Shown here one piece after another: positions 1 to 11,247 of a stretch of DNA of 48,440 nt. Every line of letters starts with the position of its first letter. The first letter of the stretch is position 1. Origin of the DNA: Pseudoalteromonas sp. S2755 (GTDB lineage: Bacteria > Pseudomonadota > Gammaproteobacteria > Enterobacterales > Alteromonadaceae). The stretch covers positions 1-48,440 of the forward strand of contig NZ_PNDS01000035.1 of the NCBI RefSeq assembly GCF_005886535.1, given 5' to 3'. The notes below the pieces were generated by a model that worked only from the letters and a program-made list of their open reading frames with translations, was not told the origin of the DNA and did no database searches. A program made the translations under genes and the position numbers.

Positions 1-73
1 AATGAACCTTAGCTGCGGATAATTAATGCCTTTCTAGCAGCCAGTTTTAGCGCTAACTGTGTTGAATTCACTT

Positions 74-173
74 CCAATAGCCAGCTATTGGTGCGTAAAT
101 TCGCCTTGCCTACAAGGATGTAGGTACCTGGGCGGTAGCAGGACGCGAGAGTGGAGTTATCCCCAAAACTCTC
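74..173. repeat. Cluster of short inverted repeats in a non-coding stretch
   Basis: Bases 1-295 contain no gene I can support. Three inverted repeats lie close together. CCAATAGC at 74-81 pairs with GCTATTGG at 84-91. CCTTG at 104-108 pairs with CAAGG at 113-117. GAGAGT at 147-152 pairs with ACTCTC at 168-173. The density suggests a structured transcript or a dispersed palindromic repeat rather than leftover coding sequence. I cannot name a family. Confidence 0.4.
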
Positions 174-295
174 TAGCTAGATAAGAAAGTAATTTAATGT
201 AATTTTAAAAACAGAGGGTTAGATCATTCCTTATCCTAACCTCAGGTTTGGAAATTTTTATCGTGAGGTAGGGAAGAGGGGGGAGCTGAGAGGCT

Positions 296-324
296 AACAA
301 GATGAAGCGCGTGGCTTCATCTTG

Positions 325-326
<2 letters not shown>
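296..326 (-). terminator. Hairpin at the end of the trhP-yfhL transcript
   Basis: A perfect 13-bp stem is formed by 296-308 and 314-326 with a 5-nt loop. It begins inside the stop codon of yfhL (TAA, complement of 325-327). On the minus strand the stem ends in TTGTT, followed by AGCC, so the U-tract is weak. It probably ends the trhP-yfhL transcript or protects its 3' end. Confidence 0.6.
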
Positions 327-1931
<1,605 letters not shown>

Positions 1932-1952
1932 GGTTTACCTCATACATTGAAC

Positions 1953-2219
1953 TAGGGCCTGTTGACCTTTGCTGTTTTATTTTTGTTCTCCTGAGTGTGT
2001 TTTGGTCGCGACGCTCGACTTGCCGCCTAGTAATCTAGGCAAAAGTTGAGCAACAATGAACAAAGCGCACTCAGGTGAACCCAAAGGGCAGCGCTTGATT
2101 GGCATTTCTACTGTGTTATCGCCTGACTCACATAGAACAACTATGCTACGCAGGCTCTGCCTTGTATAAATACCAATCACACTGCTGCAAAAACAAACTT
2201 GAAAGATAAACAGGCCCTA
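1953..2219. mobile_element. 267-bp MITE-like element with terminal inverted repeats
   Basis: The left end, TAGGGCCTGTTGACCTTTG (1953-1971), matches the reverse complement of the right end (2201-2219) at 16 of 19 positions. Both ends carry TA, which fits a TA target duplication as made by IS630/Tc1-mariner transposases. No transposase is encoded; the open frames inside look like chance. It is best read as a non-autonomous element moved in trans. It lies 21 bp upstream of the trhP start codon, so it adds a long leader to that transcript. Confidence 0.7.
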
Positions 2220-2271
2220 ATTACGGGTCAGCTGTTGAGTGATTTCGCGTGCTGATTCTAAAAAGCGGCGC

Positions 2272-2313
2272 AGTATAGAAGAAAGCTAAGTAAGTAATTT
2301 TGATGTAGATCAG
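2272..2313 (-). promoter_or_regulatory. Candidate FNR-dependent promoter for trhP-yfhL
   Basis: TTGATGTAGATCAG at 2300-2313 matches the FNR/ANR consensus TTGATNNNNATCAA at all but one fixed position. On the minus strand a -10-like TATACT occupies 2277 down to 2272. A start about 7 nt further on would be near 2265, placing the centre of the site (2306.5) at about -41.5, the standard class II FNR position. No good -35 box is present, as expected for an activator-dependent promoter. The site and spacing are seen; function is inferred. Confidence 0.45.
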
Positions 2314-2466
2314 GTTTTTTGACATTGTGCAAGGAAGGGCAAGTGACCTTGTTGTTAAGGCTTCGGCTGGCAATTCTGCGTATTTAATCGACAAATAATT
2401 CACCAAACTTTCGTTTCTTCGCAAAGAAAGCGGCTCGAGATAGTAGGTTTTTTCTACCAAAACACG

Positions 2467-2472
2467 TATAAT
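2467..2472 (+). promoter_or_regulatory. Consensus -10 box for ndk
   Basis: A perfect TATAAT lies 43 bp upstream of the ndk start codon, which fits a short leader. I see no good -35 hexamer at 16-18 bp spacing; the region there is a T-run flanked by a short GTAG/CTAC repeat. An A/T-rich upstream region may compensate. Confidence 0.5.
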
Positions 2473-2515
2473 TCGCGCCCGTTAATATTCACAATAATAT
2501 TTTGGAGCAAAAAAG

Positions 2516-2947
2516 ATGGCTTTAGAGCGCACTTTTTCAATCATCAAGCCTGATGCTGTAGCTAAAAACCACATCGGTGCTATCTACAACCGTTTTGAGT
2601 CTGCTGGTCTTAAAATCGTTGCATCAAAAATGGTTCACCTTTCTCAAGAGAAAGCTGAAGGTTTCTACGCAGAGCACAAAGAGCGTCCTTTCTTTGGTGC
2701 ACTAGTTTCTTTCATGACTTCTGGTCCAGTAATGGTTCAGGTGCTTGAAGGTGAAGACGCAGTTCGTAAAAACCGCGAAATCATGGGTGCTACTAACCCT
2801 GCTGAAGCGCTAGCTGGTACGCTACGTGCTGACTACGCAGACAGCATCGACGAGAACGCAGTACATGGTTCTGACGCGCCTGAGTCTGCTGCTCGCGAAA
2901 TCGCTTACTTCTTCGCTGAAGAAGAGATCTGCCCACGTACTCGTTAA
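2516..2947 (+). CDS. ndk: Nucleoside diphosphate kinase
   Basis: A 143-residue protein of normal length for the family. It transfers the gamma phosphate between nucleoside di- and triphosphates in the cytoplasm through a phosphohistidine. The active-site motif [12 protein letters not shown] is intact, with the catalytic histidine near residue 117. The N-terminus [14 protein letters not shown] is the classic family opening. TTGGAGC lies at a good distance before the ATG. It has its own -10 box and a strong terminator, so it is probably monocistronic although rlmN follows in the same direction. Confidence 0.97.
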   Translation: MALERTFSIIKPDAVAKNHIGAIYNRFESAGLKIVASKMVHLSQEKAEGFYAEHKERPFFGALVSFMTSGPVMVQVLEGEDAVRKNREIMGATNPAEALAGTLRADYADSIDENAVHGSDAPESAAREIAYFFAEEEICPRTR

Positions 2948-2969
2948 TTCGAGACTTGGTGCCAAAGAA

Positions 2970-2990
2970 GGGCTTTCGAGCCCTTTTTTT
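2970..2990 (+). terminator. Intrinsic terminator after ndk
   Basis: GGGCT (970-974 of the third kilobase) pairs with AGCCC around a TTCG tetraloop, followed by seven Ts at 2984-2990. This is a textbook rho-independent terminator 22 bp after the ndk stop. Confidence 0.9.
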
Positions 2991-3142
2991 GTCCCGCAGC
3001 TAAGTTACGGGATAAGCGTGCTTTGTAAAGTAATCACACTACTTCACAAAACACGTTACATTATTTGTGATGTTTGCTGCTTTTTTGTACAATGCGTTGT
3101 TGGCAATTTAGCTGTTCTTACCGTCTTTAACCGAGGTTGTTC

Positions 3143-4279
3143 ATGACCACTATTGAGAAAAAAATTAACTTACTTGATTTAAATCGCGAGGGGATGCGCG
3201 AGTTATTTGCATCATATGGCGAGAAGCCATTTCGCGCGGATCAGGTGATGAAATGGATTTATCATTTTGGTATCGATAACTTCGATGACATGAGCAATCT
3301 GAATAAAAAGTTGCGTGCGCGTTTGCAAGCTGAGTGTGAGATTAAGGCGCCTGAAATTTCAGTAAAGCAAGTGGCTTCTGACGGTACTATAAAATATGCT
3401 CTATTACTTGAAGGCGGCCAAGAAGTTGAAACTGTGTGGATCCCAGAAAAAGATCGAGCAACATTGTGTGTGTCTTCCCAAGTTGGTTGTGCGCTAGAAT
3501 GTACTTTTTGCTCAACGGCGCAGCAGGGCTTTAACCGTAACTTAAAAGTGTCTGAGATCATTGGTCAGGTTTGGCGCGTGGCAACCGACATTGGTCTACA
3601 TAAAGGCGATAGCACTAAACGCCCGATTACTAACATCGTGATGATGGGTATGGGTGAGCCTCTGTTAAACCTAAATAACGTTGTACCAGCGATGGAGCTG
3701 ATGATGGACGATTGGGCATTTGGTTTATCCAAGCGCCGCGTCACGCTAAGTACATCAGGCGTGGTACCAGCGCTTGATATCTTGAAAGAAAAGATTGATG
3801 TGGCACTGGCGATTTCGCTACATGCGCCAAACAATCCACTACGTGATGTGCTTGTACCAATCAACAAAAAGTATCCGATTGAAGAGTTCTTAGCAGCATG
3901 CCGTCGCTATATCGATGGCTCTAAAGCAAATAAAGACGTCACCATTGAGTACGTGATGCTACAAGACGTGAATGACAGTACAGATCATGCCCATGAGTTG
4001 GTGCAAGTTCTCAAAGGCACGCCGTCAAAAATTAACCTGATCCCATTTAACCCGTTCCCAGGTAATGAATATGGCCGCTCGAGCAACAGCCGTATCGATA
4101 GGTTTTCTAAGGTACTACAAGCGGCAGGACTTACCTGTATCGTGCGTCGTACCCGTGGCGATGACATTGACGCTGCGTGTGGACAGCTAGTAGGTGATGT
4201 TGTAGACAGAACCAAACGTTTAGCTAAGAAAAAACAGCGTGACGATAATGCCATTGCTGTCAATGTGAGCGCACAATAA
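3143..4279 (+). CDS. rlmN: 23S rRNA/tRNA m2A methyltransferase RlmN
   Basis: A 378-residue radical-SAM enzyme that methylates C2 of adenine 2503 in 23S rRNA and A37 of some tRNAs. The SAM-cluster motif [10 protein letters not shown] is present, with the conserved cysteine of CVSSQVGC just upstream and the C-terminal catalytic cysteine in [11 protein letters not shown] start it at ATG 3143 because GAGG lies 6 bp before it; a TTG two codons upstream would overlap that site. Gene order ndk-rlmN-pilW-rodZ-ispG-hisS matches other gammaproteobacteria. Confidence 0.96.
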   Translation: MTTIEKKINLLDLNREGMRELFASYGEKPFRADQVMKWIYHFGIDNFDDMSNLNKKLRARLQAECEIKAPEISVKQVASDGTIKYALLLEGGQEVETVWIPEKDRATLCVSSQVGCALECTFCSTAQQGFNRNLKVSEIIGQVWRVATDIGLHKGDSTKRPITNIVMMGMGEPLLNLNNVVPAMELMMDDWAFGLSKRRVTLSTSGVVPALDILKEKIDVALAISLHAPNNPLRDVLVPINKKYPIEEFLAACRRYIDGSKANKDVTIEYVMLQDVNDSTDHAHELVQVLKGTPSKINLIPFNPFPGNEYGRSSNSRIDRFSKVLQAAGLTCIVRRTRGDDIDAACGQLVGDVVDRTKRLAKKKQRDDNAIAVNVSAQ

Positions 4280-4283
4280 TATT

Positions 4284-4315
4284 AATGAGCTGGGTAAACC
4301 CAGCTCATTTCTTCT
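4284..4315 (+). terminator. Intrinsic terminator after rlmN
   Basis: An 11-bp perfect stem, AATGAGCTGGG at 4284-4294 with CCCAGCTCATT at 4299-4309, has a TAAA loop and ends in a pyrimidine-rich TTTCTTCTT tail. Confidence 0.8.
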
Positions 4316-4420
4316 TAACAACAGATAAGTTCTGACTATCTTACAAAAAATAGATGAATCTCTTAGCCTTTTGGGTAATATAGGGCACACATAGAACCCA
4401 GTGGCATTCAAAGGTGAGTG

Positions 4421-5914
4421 ATGCAATCGCGAAATTATCGCAAAACAGGATTGGCTGCATCCATTCTCGCAGGCGCGAGTTTAGTTCTGTCAGGTTGTGT
4501 GACGGAGAGTAGTTATCGCTCCGACGGGCGTCCTGTGGCCGAACAACAAGTCAATAACACCAATGCCGCAAGAACTCGCATTGCACTGGCACTTCAATAT
4601 CTCAACTCAGGTAACACCACCTCAGCCAAATTTAATTTAGAGCGAGCATTACAGTTAGCGCCGAAATTGGCCGAAGCCCATTATACGTTGGCGTATTACT
4701 ATGAGCAGGTAGGTGAGCAGCAACGCGCTGATAACGCTTATCAGGCGGCTTTAGATATTGAGCCTGATAACCCTGACACCCTAAACAACTACGGTACTTT
4801 TCTTTGTCGAGTTGGTCAGTATGACAAGGCGAGCCAATATTTTTTCAAAGCGATAGAGGTACCAAGTTATTTGCGGGTATCGGCAAGCTATGAAAACTTG
4901 GCGCTGTGTGCGCTGAAACAAAATGAGTATTCCCTGGCCGAGGAGTATCTGCAAAGTGCGATTAAGCATAACGCTCAGCAGATATCGTCGCAACTTGCGC
5001 TCGCGGGCCTGTACTATGCTCGCAGCGATTTCTTAAGAGCAGAAGATGTGCTTGATAATGTTGCCAAGCGTGGATTTATTTCACCAAGAAGCTTAATGCT
5101 TGGACACTTAGTACATGTGCAAATGGGCCACCTACAGAAGGCGCAAGACATCGCCACGACCTTGGTGCAAAGTTACCCCAAATCTGCCCAAGCAGGGCTT
5201 ATCTTAACTGATAACATTGCTGCAAGTGAATTTGAACGGTTGCGCAATCGCTATCGAGAAGCACAGTTAAATAAGCTTGCCGAGGCATCGCCCAATCATA
5301 TTGTTGCAAATCCAAAAATTAAAATTAAACGTAAGAAAACGCAATCGAATTCAACCCAATCATTCACCGTTGATTCACCCGCTGAGACCAATAATTTTGC
5401 GCCTTCGGCAAAACCTGAAGAGGCAAAAAGCATGTCTTTAGTGAACGTGAGTCAGGACTCTGAAGCTCGGGTTGAGTTTTATCAACCGGACCCATCGGAA
5501 GTCACATTTAGTCCTCGCTCACGCGAGCCTCAAGTGTTAGCGAGTACATCGTCAAGCAGTACAAGTGTACCGTTATTAAATCGTGATGTTGCGCCTCCTC
5601 AGGTACCTTTTCATACTGTTATTGCAGGTGAAAACCTATTTAGTATTTCAGTCAAATACGACATTAAAATGGTTGAATTGATGGAATATAATCAAGTGCG
5701 GGAATCTGCAAGATTGTACGCAGGTCAAAAGGTGTATCTTAATAACCCCAATGTTGTGCATGAAATTGTGGCGGGAGATACTTTGCTCAGTATTGCCGAT
5801 CGATATGGTGTGTTGATCGATGAAATTATGCGATGGAATAAACTTACTCCTGATGTGGCGCTGCAAGCAGGCCACGGATTATTAATTGTAGACCCAACAA
5901 ATTACGTTTTATGA
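4421..5914 (+). CDS. pilW: Type IV pilus assembly lipoprotein PilW/PilF with two C-terminal LysM domains
   Basis: PilF/PilW is an outer-membrane lipoprotein needed to assemble the PilQ secretin of type IV pili. This 497-residue protein has a lipobox ending LVLSGC with the lipidated cysteine at residue 26, then TPR repeats through about residue 260. A low-complexity linker follows, and then two LysM domains at about 396-444 and 445-490. The usual PilF is about 250 residues of TPR alone, so the LysM pair is an addition that could bind peptidoglycan. I prefer ATG 4421 over the GTG just before it because AAGGTG is better spaced. It overlaps rodZ by 4 bp. Confidence 0.85.
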   Translation: MQSRNYRKTGLAASILAGASLVLSGCVTESSYRSDGRPVAEQQVNNTNAARTRIALALQYLNSGNTTSAKFNLERALQLAPKLAEAHYTLAYYYEQVGEQQRADNAYQAALDIEPDNPDTLNNYGTFLCRVGQYDKASQYFFKAIEVPSYLRVSASYENLALCALKQNEYSLAEEYLQSAIKHNAQQISSQLALAGLYYARSDFLRAEDVLDNVAKRGFISPRSLMLGHLVHVQMGHLQKAQDIATTLVQSYPKSAQAGLILTDNIAASEFERLRNRYREAQLNKLAEASPNHIVANPKIKIKRKKTQSNSTQSFTVDSPAETNNFAPSAKPEEAKSMSLVNVSQDSEARVEFYQPDPSEVTFSPRSREPQVLASTSSSSTSVPLLNRDVAPPQVPFHTVIAGENLFSISVKYDIKMVELMEYNQVRESARLYAGQKVYLNNPNVVHEIVAGDTLLSIADRYGVLIDEIMRWNKLTPDVALQAGHGLLIVDPTNYVL

Positions 5915-6774
5915 ACCAAACAATGAAAGAGCAGGAAGCACCTGAACAAGAGCAGCCTTCACTCGGGCAAACTTTAGCAACGGCAAGACAAAATGCTGGG
6001 ATCAGCTTTGCTGAAATTGAATCGCGTTTAAAGATGACCCACGCCCAACTTACCAAGCTCGAGCAGGATGACTATCAAGACCTAGGGCCTGAAACTTTTG
6101 TGCGTGGCTATATCAAAAATTACGCGGCGCTATTGGGGTTAAACCCTGTAGAAGTACTGGCTAAATATCAATCGCCAGAGTTGCCGCTACAGAAAAAGCG
6201 GATGCAAAGCTTTTCTCGCCGCACTCACAAAGAAGCCCACGATAACCGCCTAATGATGGTGAGCTACATCGTGCTGGCTATCGTACTGGGGTCATCGGCA
6301 TTTTGGTTTTGGCAGACTAATAGCTCAGAACAAGAAATGGTGTCCGAAACGCCGGTTACTCAGCTTGAGACGCCAGCTGAAAACATCACAACACCAGCGG
6401 CCAATGAGATGGCATTACCTTCTGAGCAAAACAATGAAATAGCCCCGCAAAGCGAGTCGCAGGTGAGCGAAACGGAGGTTTCAGCACCTGTTGAAGCGAA
6501 ACCGCAAGCGGTAAAACGAGATCCAGCATTGAGCACGGTAGTCATGCATTTTAACGAAGAAAGTTGGGTTGAAATGTTTGACGCAACACAAGAGCGAGTT
6601 GCGTTTGGTGTTAAAAAAGCGGGATATACCATGACAGTTGAAGGTAAGGCCCCTTTTTCTGTTATACTCGGCAAGCATCAGGCCGTAGAGGTCACGCTTG
6701 ACGGCAAACCAGTGTCATTGCCTGCGTTTACTAAAAACCGTCTAGCTAAATTCAATTTACCGTTAACAGAGTAG
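5911..6774 (+). CDS. rodZ: Cytoskeletal/cell shape protein RodZ
   Basis: A 287-residue bitopic membrane protein that links MreB filaments to the elongation machinery. The order of parts is typical: a cytoplasmic Cro-type helix-turn-helix (about residues 14-85), a positively charged stretch, one transmembrane helix (about 112-133, around [15 protein letters not shown]), a Gln/Glu/Ala-rich periplasmic linker, and a beta domain (DUF4115) from about residue 205. It starts within the pilW stop (ATGA overlap), so translation is probably coupled. ispG follows after 5 bp. Confidence 0.94.
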   Translation: MNQTMKEQEAPEQEQPSLGQTLATARQNAGISFAEIESRLKMTHAQLTKLEQDDYQDLGPETFVRGYIKNYAALLGLNPVEVLAKYQSPELPLQKKRMQSFSRRTHKEAHDNRLMMVSYIVLAIVLGSSAFWFWQTNSSEQEMVSETPVTQLETPAENITTPAANEMALPSEQNNEIAPQSESQVSETEVSAPVEAKPQAVKRDPALSTVVMHFNEESWVEMFDATQERVAFGVKKAGYTMTVEGKAPFSVILGKHQAVEVTLDGKPVSLPAFTKNRLAKFNLPLTE

Positions 6775-6779
6775 TCAGC

Positions 6780-7898
6780 ATGTTTTCAGAACCACCTATA
6801 AAGCGTAGAAAATCAACAAGGATCTATGTCGGTAATGTGCCTATTGGTGATGGCGCACCGATAGCTGTACAGTCTATGACAAACACTAATACTCTAGATG
6901 TTGATGCGACGGTGGCACAAATTAGAGCTATCCAAGACGCCGGGGCGGATATTGTCCGTGTTTCTGTGCCGACAATGGATGCAGCTGAAGCATTCAAAAG
7001 CATTAAAGAGCAAGTGGATATTCCACTCGTCACAGATATTCACTTCGATTACCGTATTGCATTACAAGTGGCTAAGTATGGTGCCGACTGCTTACGGATA
7101 AACCCAGGTAATATTGGCAGTGAAGACCGTATTCGTGCAGTGATTGATGCGGCGGGTGAGCACAACATTCCAATTCGTATTGGCGTGAATGGCGGTTCAC
7201 TAGAGCGCGATTTGCAAGAAAAGTATGGTGAACCAACACCTGAAGCCTTGCTTGAGTCTGCGATGCGACATGTCGAAATTCTCCAGCGCCATAATTTTGA
7301 TCAGTTTAAAGTCTCAGTAAAAGCTTCCGACGTGTTCTTAGCCGTTGGCGCTTATCGGTTACTGGCAAAAGAGATTGACCAACCTCTGCACCTTGGGATC
7401 ACAGAGGCTGGTGGTTTTAGAGCTGGTTCGGTTAAATCGGCAGTTGGTCTAGGTATGCTACTTGCTGAAGGGATTGGTGATACATTACGTGTTTCACTGG
7501 CGGCTGATCCGGTGCAAGAAATCAAAGTGGGTTTTGATATTCTAAAGTCGCTGCGAATTCGTTCGCGCGGCATTAATTTTATTGCTTGCCCAAGTTGTTC
7601 TCGTCAAGAATTTGATGTAGTGAATACTATGAATCAGCTTGAGGAGCGACTAGAAGATATCGTCACACCAATTTCGGTTTCTGTGATTGGTTGCGTGGTA
7701 AATGGCCCTGGCGAAGCACTTGTCAGTGACTTAGGTCTTGCTGGCGCAAATCGCCGTTCAGGCCTTTATATTAATGGCGAGCGCCAAAAGACACGGATTG
7801 ATAATGATGATATTGTCGCTCAATTAGAGTCTCAGATCCGAGAATATGTAGAGAAAAAAGAAAGCGAAGAAAAAATCGATGTAAAAATCATCGACTGA
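6780..7898 (+). CDS. ispG: 4-hydroxy-3-methylbut-2-enyl diphosphate synthase
   Basis: A 372-residue enzyme that catalyses the penultimate step of the MEP isoprenoid pathway, using a [4Fe-4S] cluster. The N-terminal barrel begins with a family-typical stretch containing [11 protein letters not shown]. The cluster ligands are visible in CPSCSRQEF and [12 protein letters not shown], and the ERLE-containing stretch between them is intact. It follows rodZ by 5 bp. Two later enzymes of the same pathway, IspD and IspF, are encoded elsewhere in the window. Confidence 0.97.
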   Translation: MFSEPPIKRRKSTRIYVGNVPIGDGAPIAVQSMTNTNTLDVDATVAQIRAIQDAGADIVRVSVPTMDAAEAFKSIKEQVDIPLVTDIHFDYRIALQVAKYGADCLRINPGNIGSEDRIRAVIDAAGEHNIPIRIGVNGGSLERDLQEKYGEPTPEALLESAMRHVEILQRHNFDQFKVSVKASDVFLAVGAYRLLAKEIDQPLHLGITEAGGFRAGSVKSAVGLGMLLAEGIGDTLRVSLAADPVQEIKVGFDILKSLRIRSRGINFIACPSCSRQEFDVVNTMNQLEERLEDIVTPISVSVIGCVVNGPGEALVSDLGLAGANRRSGLYINGERQKTRIDNDDIVAQLESQIREYVEKKESEEKIDVKIID

Positions 7899-8077
7899 TA
7901 CCGGTGTAATCGTTAAGATAAGCGAATTTTCGCGCTTTCTCACGGCGTGCTAGACTGCACGACGATAAATGGCATTAAAGAAATAAAACCAATGCGATGA
8001 GACTGTTTTAGCGTATTTAGTTAAAGGGCTAAAGCAGCAGGAAATCGGTTGGTGACAAATTTAAGTTAGGGTTTTCA

Positions 8078-9355
8078 GTGACTAAACAACTTCAGGCAAT
8101 CCGTGGAATGAATGATTGTCTGCCAGGTGACACGCAGGTCTGGCAGAAAGTAGAATCGGTGTTAAGAGACACAGTAGCGGCATTTGGTTATCAAGAGATC
8201 CGTTTTCCAGTCGTTGAGTCGACCGATCTATTTAAGCGCTCTATCGGTGAAGTAACCGATATCGTCGAAAAAGAAATGTATACCTTTGATGACCGTAATG
8301 GCGATAGCTTAACGCTACGTCCGGAAGGCACAGCAGTGTGCGTCCGTGCGGGTAATCAAAATGGTTTGCTATACAACCAAGAACAGCGCCTTTGGTATAT
8401 GGGACCGATGTTCCGCCATGAAAGACCGCAAAAAGGCCGTTACCGTCAATTCCATCAATTTGGCGTTGAAACCTTTGGTATAGCAACACCAGATATTGAT
8501 GCCGAAGTGATCTTATTGACGGCGCGTCTATGGCAGCAATTTGGCATTCAGGACCATGTTACGCTTGAGCTCAACTCTTTGGGGTCAAATGAAGCGCGTG
8601 CTGAATATCGTGATGCTTTGATTGCATATCTGGAGCAACACAAAGAAGCGCTTGATGAAGATAGTCTGCGCCGTATGTATAGCAATCCACTGCGTGTGTT
8701 GGATAGCAAAAATCCAGAGGTACAAGCTGTACTTGTTGATGCGCCTAAGCTTTCTGAACACTTAGATGATGAATCACGCGAACATTTTGCTAATTTGTGT
8801 GAACGTTTAGACGCAGCTGGCGTCGAATACCAAGTTAATGAAAAGCTGGTACGTGGCCTAGATTACTACAACCGCACCGTATTTGAGTGGGTGACGACAA
8901 GCTTAGGTTCTCAAGGCACAGTATGTGCTGGCGGCCGCTACGACGGCTTAGTAGAGCAGCTTGGCGGTAAAGCAACACCAGCCGTTGGCTTTGCGATGGG
9001 TATCGAGCGTTTAGTCTTGATGCTACAGACGTTGGAGTGTGTGGGCGATATTCGTCGTAATGCAGACGTATACGTCGTTGCGATGGGTGACAAAGCGGCT
9101 ATTCAAGCTCCAGTGGTTGCACAGCAATTACGAGATGATATTGCTGGCCTTCGCGTGATGGTTCATTGTGGCGGTGGCAACTTCAAGAAACAATTTAAAC
9201 GTGCAGATAAAAGCGATGCTGTTATTGCGCTAGTGCTAGGCGAAGATGAACTCGCTGAAGGCAAAGTGACAGTGAAGTATCTGCGTGAACAGAAAGAACA
9301 AATCACCTTACCACTTGCAGAAGTAAAAACGCTGTTAGCAGAGCTGGTAAGCTAA
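8078..9355 (+). CDS. hisS: Histidyl-tRNA synthetase
   Basis: A 425-residue class II aminoacyl-tRNA synthetase. The class motifs and histidine signatures are visible: RPEGTA, the motif 2 region [18 protein letters not shown], the HisA signature [13 protein letters not shown] and [15 protein letters not shown]. The C-terminal anticodon-binding domain covers roughly residues 330-425. The start is GTG, preceded by TTAGGG. The 179-bp gap after ispG suggests its own promoter, though I cannot point to one with confidence. yfgM follows closely and bamB is next. Confidence 0.97.
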   Translation: MTKQLQAIRGMNDCLPGDTQVWQKVESVLRDTVAAFGYQEIRFPVVESTDLFKRSIGEVTDIVEKEMYTFDDRNGDSLTLRPEGTAVCVRAGNQNGLLYNQEQRLWYMGPMFRHERPQKGRYRQFHQFGVETFGIATPDIDAEVILLTARLWQQFGIQDHVTLELNSLGSNEARAEYRDALIAYLEQHKEALDEDSLRRMYSNPLRVLDSKNPEVQAVLVDAPKLSEHLDDESREHFANLCERLDAAGVEYQVNEKLVRGLDYYNRTVFEWVTTSLGSQGTVCAGGRYDGLVEQLGGKATPAVGFAMGIERLVLMLQTLECVGDIRRNADVYVVAMGDKAAIQAPVVAQQLRDDIAGLRVMVHCGGGNFKKQFKRADKSDAVIALVLGEDELAEGKVTVKYLREQKEQITLPLAEVKTLLAELVS

Positions 9356-9364
9356 GAGGTTAGA

Positions 9365-9982
9365 ATGGAAATTTATTCAACAGAAGAACAACAAGCAGAA
9401 GCAATAAAACGATTTTTCCGTGAAAATGGCACAACGATTGTAGTCGGTGCTGTGCTTGGTTTAGGTGGTTTATATGGCTGGAAAGCGTATAACCAAAGCC
9501 AGATCGAGAGTGCAGAAGCAGCATCCGAAGCATACACCCAGGTTGTTGAAAGTGACGATGTACTAGCAAAAAGCGACGCTTTTGTTGCTGCAAATGCAGA
9601 TTCTAACTACGCCGTGTTAGCAGCTTTCGTTGCTGCTAAAGAGGCAATCGACAAAGACGATCTTAAACTAGCTGCTGAGAAGCTAACTTGGGCGGCTGAT
9701 AATGTAGCCAACGCTGAGCTAAAAGCAACGGCGTTGTTAAGACTTGCACGTGTACAAGCGTCTCAGTCTCAATACGAACAAGCACTTGCAACACTGGCTA
9801 AGCCAATGCCTGAAGCGTTTAAGGCGCAGCTTGCTGAGATCCAAGGTGATATTTACCTTGCTCAAGGCGACAAAGATAAAGCACGAAGCGCTTATCAATC
9901 GGCATTAGAAGCAGCGGAAGGCAATAGCAATCCTATGCTGCAAATTAAACTGGATGATCTTGCACAAAAGACAACGGTTTAA
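9365..9982 (+). CDS. yfgM: YfgM, SecYEG-associated membrane protein with TPRs
   Basis: A 205-residue inner-membrane protein. In E. coli YfgM associates with the SecYEG translocon and the chaperone PpiD and helps periplasmic proteins mature. One transmembrane helix (about residues 22-42, TTIVVGAVLGLGGLYGW) follows a short acidic cytoplasmic tail. The rest is an alanine-rich periplasmic TPR-like domain. It lies 9 bp after hisS and 9 bp before bamB, the same order as in E. coli. Confidence 0.92.
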   Translation: MEIYSTEEQQAEAIKRFFRENGTTIVVGAVLGLGGLYGWKAYNQSQIESAEAASEAYTQVVESDDVLAKSDAFVAANADSNYAVLAAFVAAKEAIDKDDLKLAAEKLTWAADNVANAELKATALLRLARVQASQSQYEQALATLAKPMPEAFKAQLAEIQGDIYLAQGDKDKARSAYQSALEAAEGNSNPMLQIKLDDLAQKTTV

Positions 9983-9991
9983 GGAGCTGCC

Positions 9992-11173
9992 ATGAAGAAG
10001 TTAACGATGGCCTCATTGGCTTTATGTGTTGCAGCACTCACCGCGGGTTGCTCTTCAAGTGATGATGAAGAAGAGTTAACGCTCCCTGAGATCAACAATC
10101 AATTCGACGCCGCTGTTGTATGGCAAGAGGGGATTGGTGACGGGGTTGAGCACTACTTTTCACGCTTATCTCCAGTAAGCTATCAAAGCACTGTTTTTGC
10201 AGCTGCCCGTGAAGGTTTAGTGACAGCATTTGACGCACAAACAGGTGAAGAAAAGTGGCGAGTTGATGTTCGTGAGAATAAGAGCTTTTGGCCATGGGAA
10301 GACAGTGACAGTGCGAAGCTGTCAGGTGGGATCACACAAGCTTATGGCAAACTGTATGTTGGTTCTGAGCACGGACAGGTTTTTGCGCTGGACCGTGAAA
10401 CTGGCGAAATCGTTTGGCGTAAGTCAGTACCAGGTGAAGCGCTGTCTGCGCCAGCTGCAGGTGACGGTCTTCTTTACGTTAACTTAGGTTCAGGCAAGCT
10501 GGTTGCGCTGCACCCAGATACAGGTGAAGAGCGTTGGCACTATGAGCAAGAAGTTCCTGCGCTGACATTACGTGGTTTAAGCTCACCAACGAGCGCGAAT
10601 GGTGGTGTATTGGTTGGCGAAGAAAGTGGCAAGTTAACCGCACTGATCGCTGAAAACGGTTTTACCGCTTGGAGCTCGGATGTTGCAATTGCAAAAGGGG
10701 CTTCTGAGTTTGAACGTTTGGTCGATGTTGATACTAAACCCATTGTAAGCGGCGCATATGTGTATTCTATCGCCTATAATGGTAAACTAGTCGCTATTGA
10801 TGTGCGCAGCGGCAATGTAGTGTGGGATCGTGAGTACAGTAGTTACCGAGACCTCACACTCGATCTTGACGTAATTTATTTGGTTGATAGCGACGGCGTA
10901 CTGTACGCACTAGACAAAAACTCTGGTATTGAACGTTGGACACAACCTGCTCTGCGCGGTTGGTATCTAACCGCTCCTACGGTTGCTGGCAACTACGTAG
11001 TGGTTGGCGATCAGGAAGGTAACTTACATTGGCTGGATAAGAGCTCTGGTGAGTTGGTATCGCGTACCGAGTTTGATAGTTCAGGCTTTTTTGTCGAACC
11101 GATTGTGGTTGATGGCAAAGTATTTGTTTACACGCGTGATGGTGAACTTAGCGCAGTTCAAATTCCGCAGTAA
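9992..11173 (+). CDS. bamB: Outer membrane assembly lipoprotein BamB
   Basis: A 393-residue lipoprotein of the BAM complex, which inserts beta-barrel proteins into the outer membrane. The signal peptide ends in a lipobox, LTAGCSSS, with cysteine at residue 20. The body is an eight-bladed PQQ-like beta-propeller; blade motifs such as AFDAQTGEEKWR, ALDRETGEIVWR and ALHPDTGEERWH recur. A strong AAGGAG lies before the ATG. It is the last gene before a terminator. Confidence 0.95.
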   Translation: MKKLTMASLALCVAALTAGCSSSDDEEELTLPEINNQFDAAVVWQEGIGDGVEHYFSRLSPVSYQSTVFAAAREGLVTAFDAQTGEEKWRVDVRENKSFWPWEDSDSAKLSGGITQAYGKLYVGSEHGQVFALDRETGEIVWRKSVPGEALSAPAAGDGLLYVNLGSGKLVALHPDTGEERWHYEQEVPALTLRGLSSPTSANGGVLVGEESGKLTALIAENGFTAWSSDVAIAKGASEFERLVDVDTKPIVSGAYVYSIAYNGKLVAIDVRSGNVVWDREYSSYRDLTLDLDVIYLVDSDGVLYALDKNSGIERWTQPALRGWYLTAPTVAGNYVVVGDQEGNLHWLDKSSGELVSRTEFDSSGFFVEPIVVDGKVFVYTRDGELSAVQIPQ

Positions 11174-11200
11174 CTTTCTGAATTTTTAGATATTTTATGG

Positions 11201-11232
11201 GGCTTCGCTTTTGCGAAGCCTTTTGTTGTTTT
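11201..11232 (+). terminator. Intrinsic terminator between bamB and der
   Basis: GGCTTCGC at 11201-11208 pairs perfectly with GCGAAGCC at 11213-11220 around TTTT, then TTTTGTTGTTTTT. It ends just before the der ribosome-binding site, so der must rely on readthrough or a promoter very close by. Confidence 0.88.
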
Positions 11233-11247
11233 TAAAAGAGGTAGTCT

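Noticed and set aside
1977..2180. A 67-codon open frame on the minus strand
   Set aside because: It lies wholly inside the MITE-like element, has no recognisable domain and no good ribosome-binding site.
2221..2460. A 79-codon minus-strand frame upstream of ndk
   Set aside because: It overlaps the candidate FNR site and promoter region, and the protein has no recognisable features.
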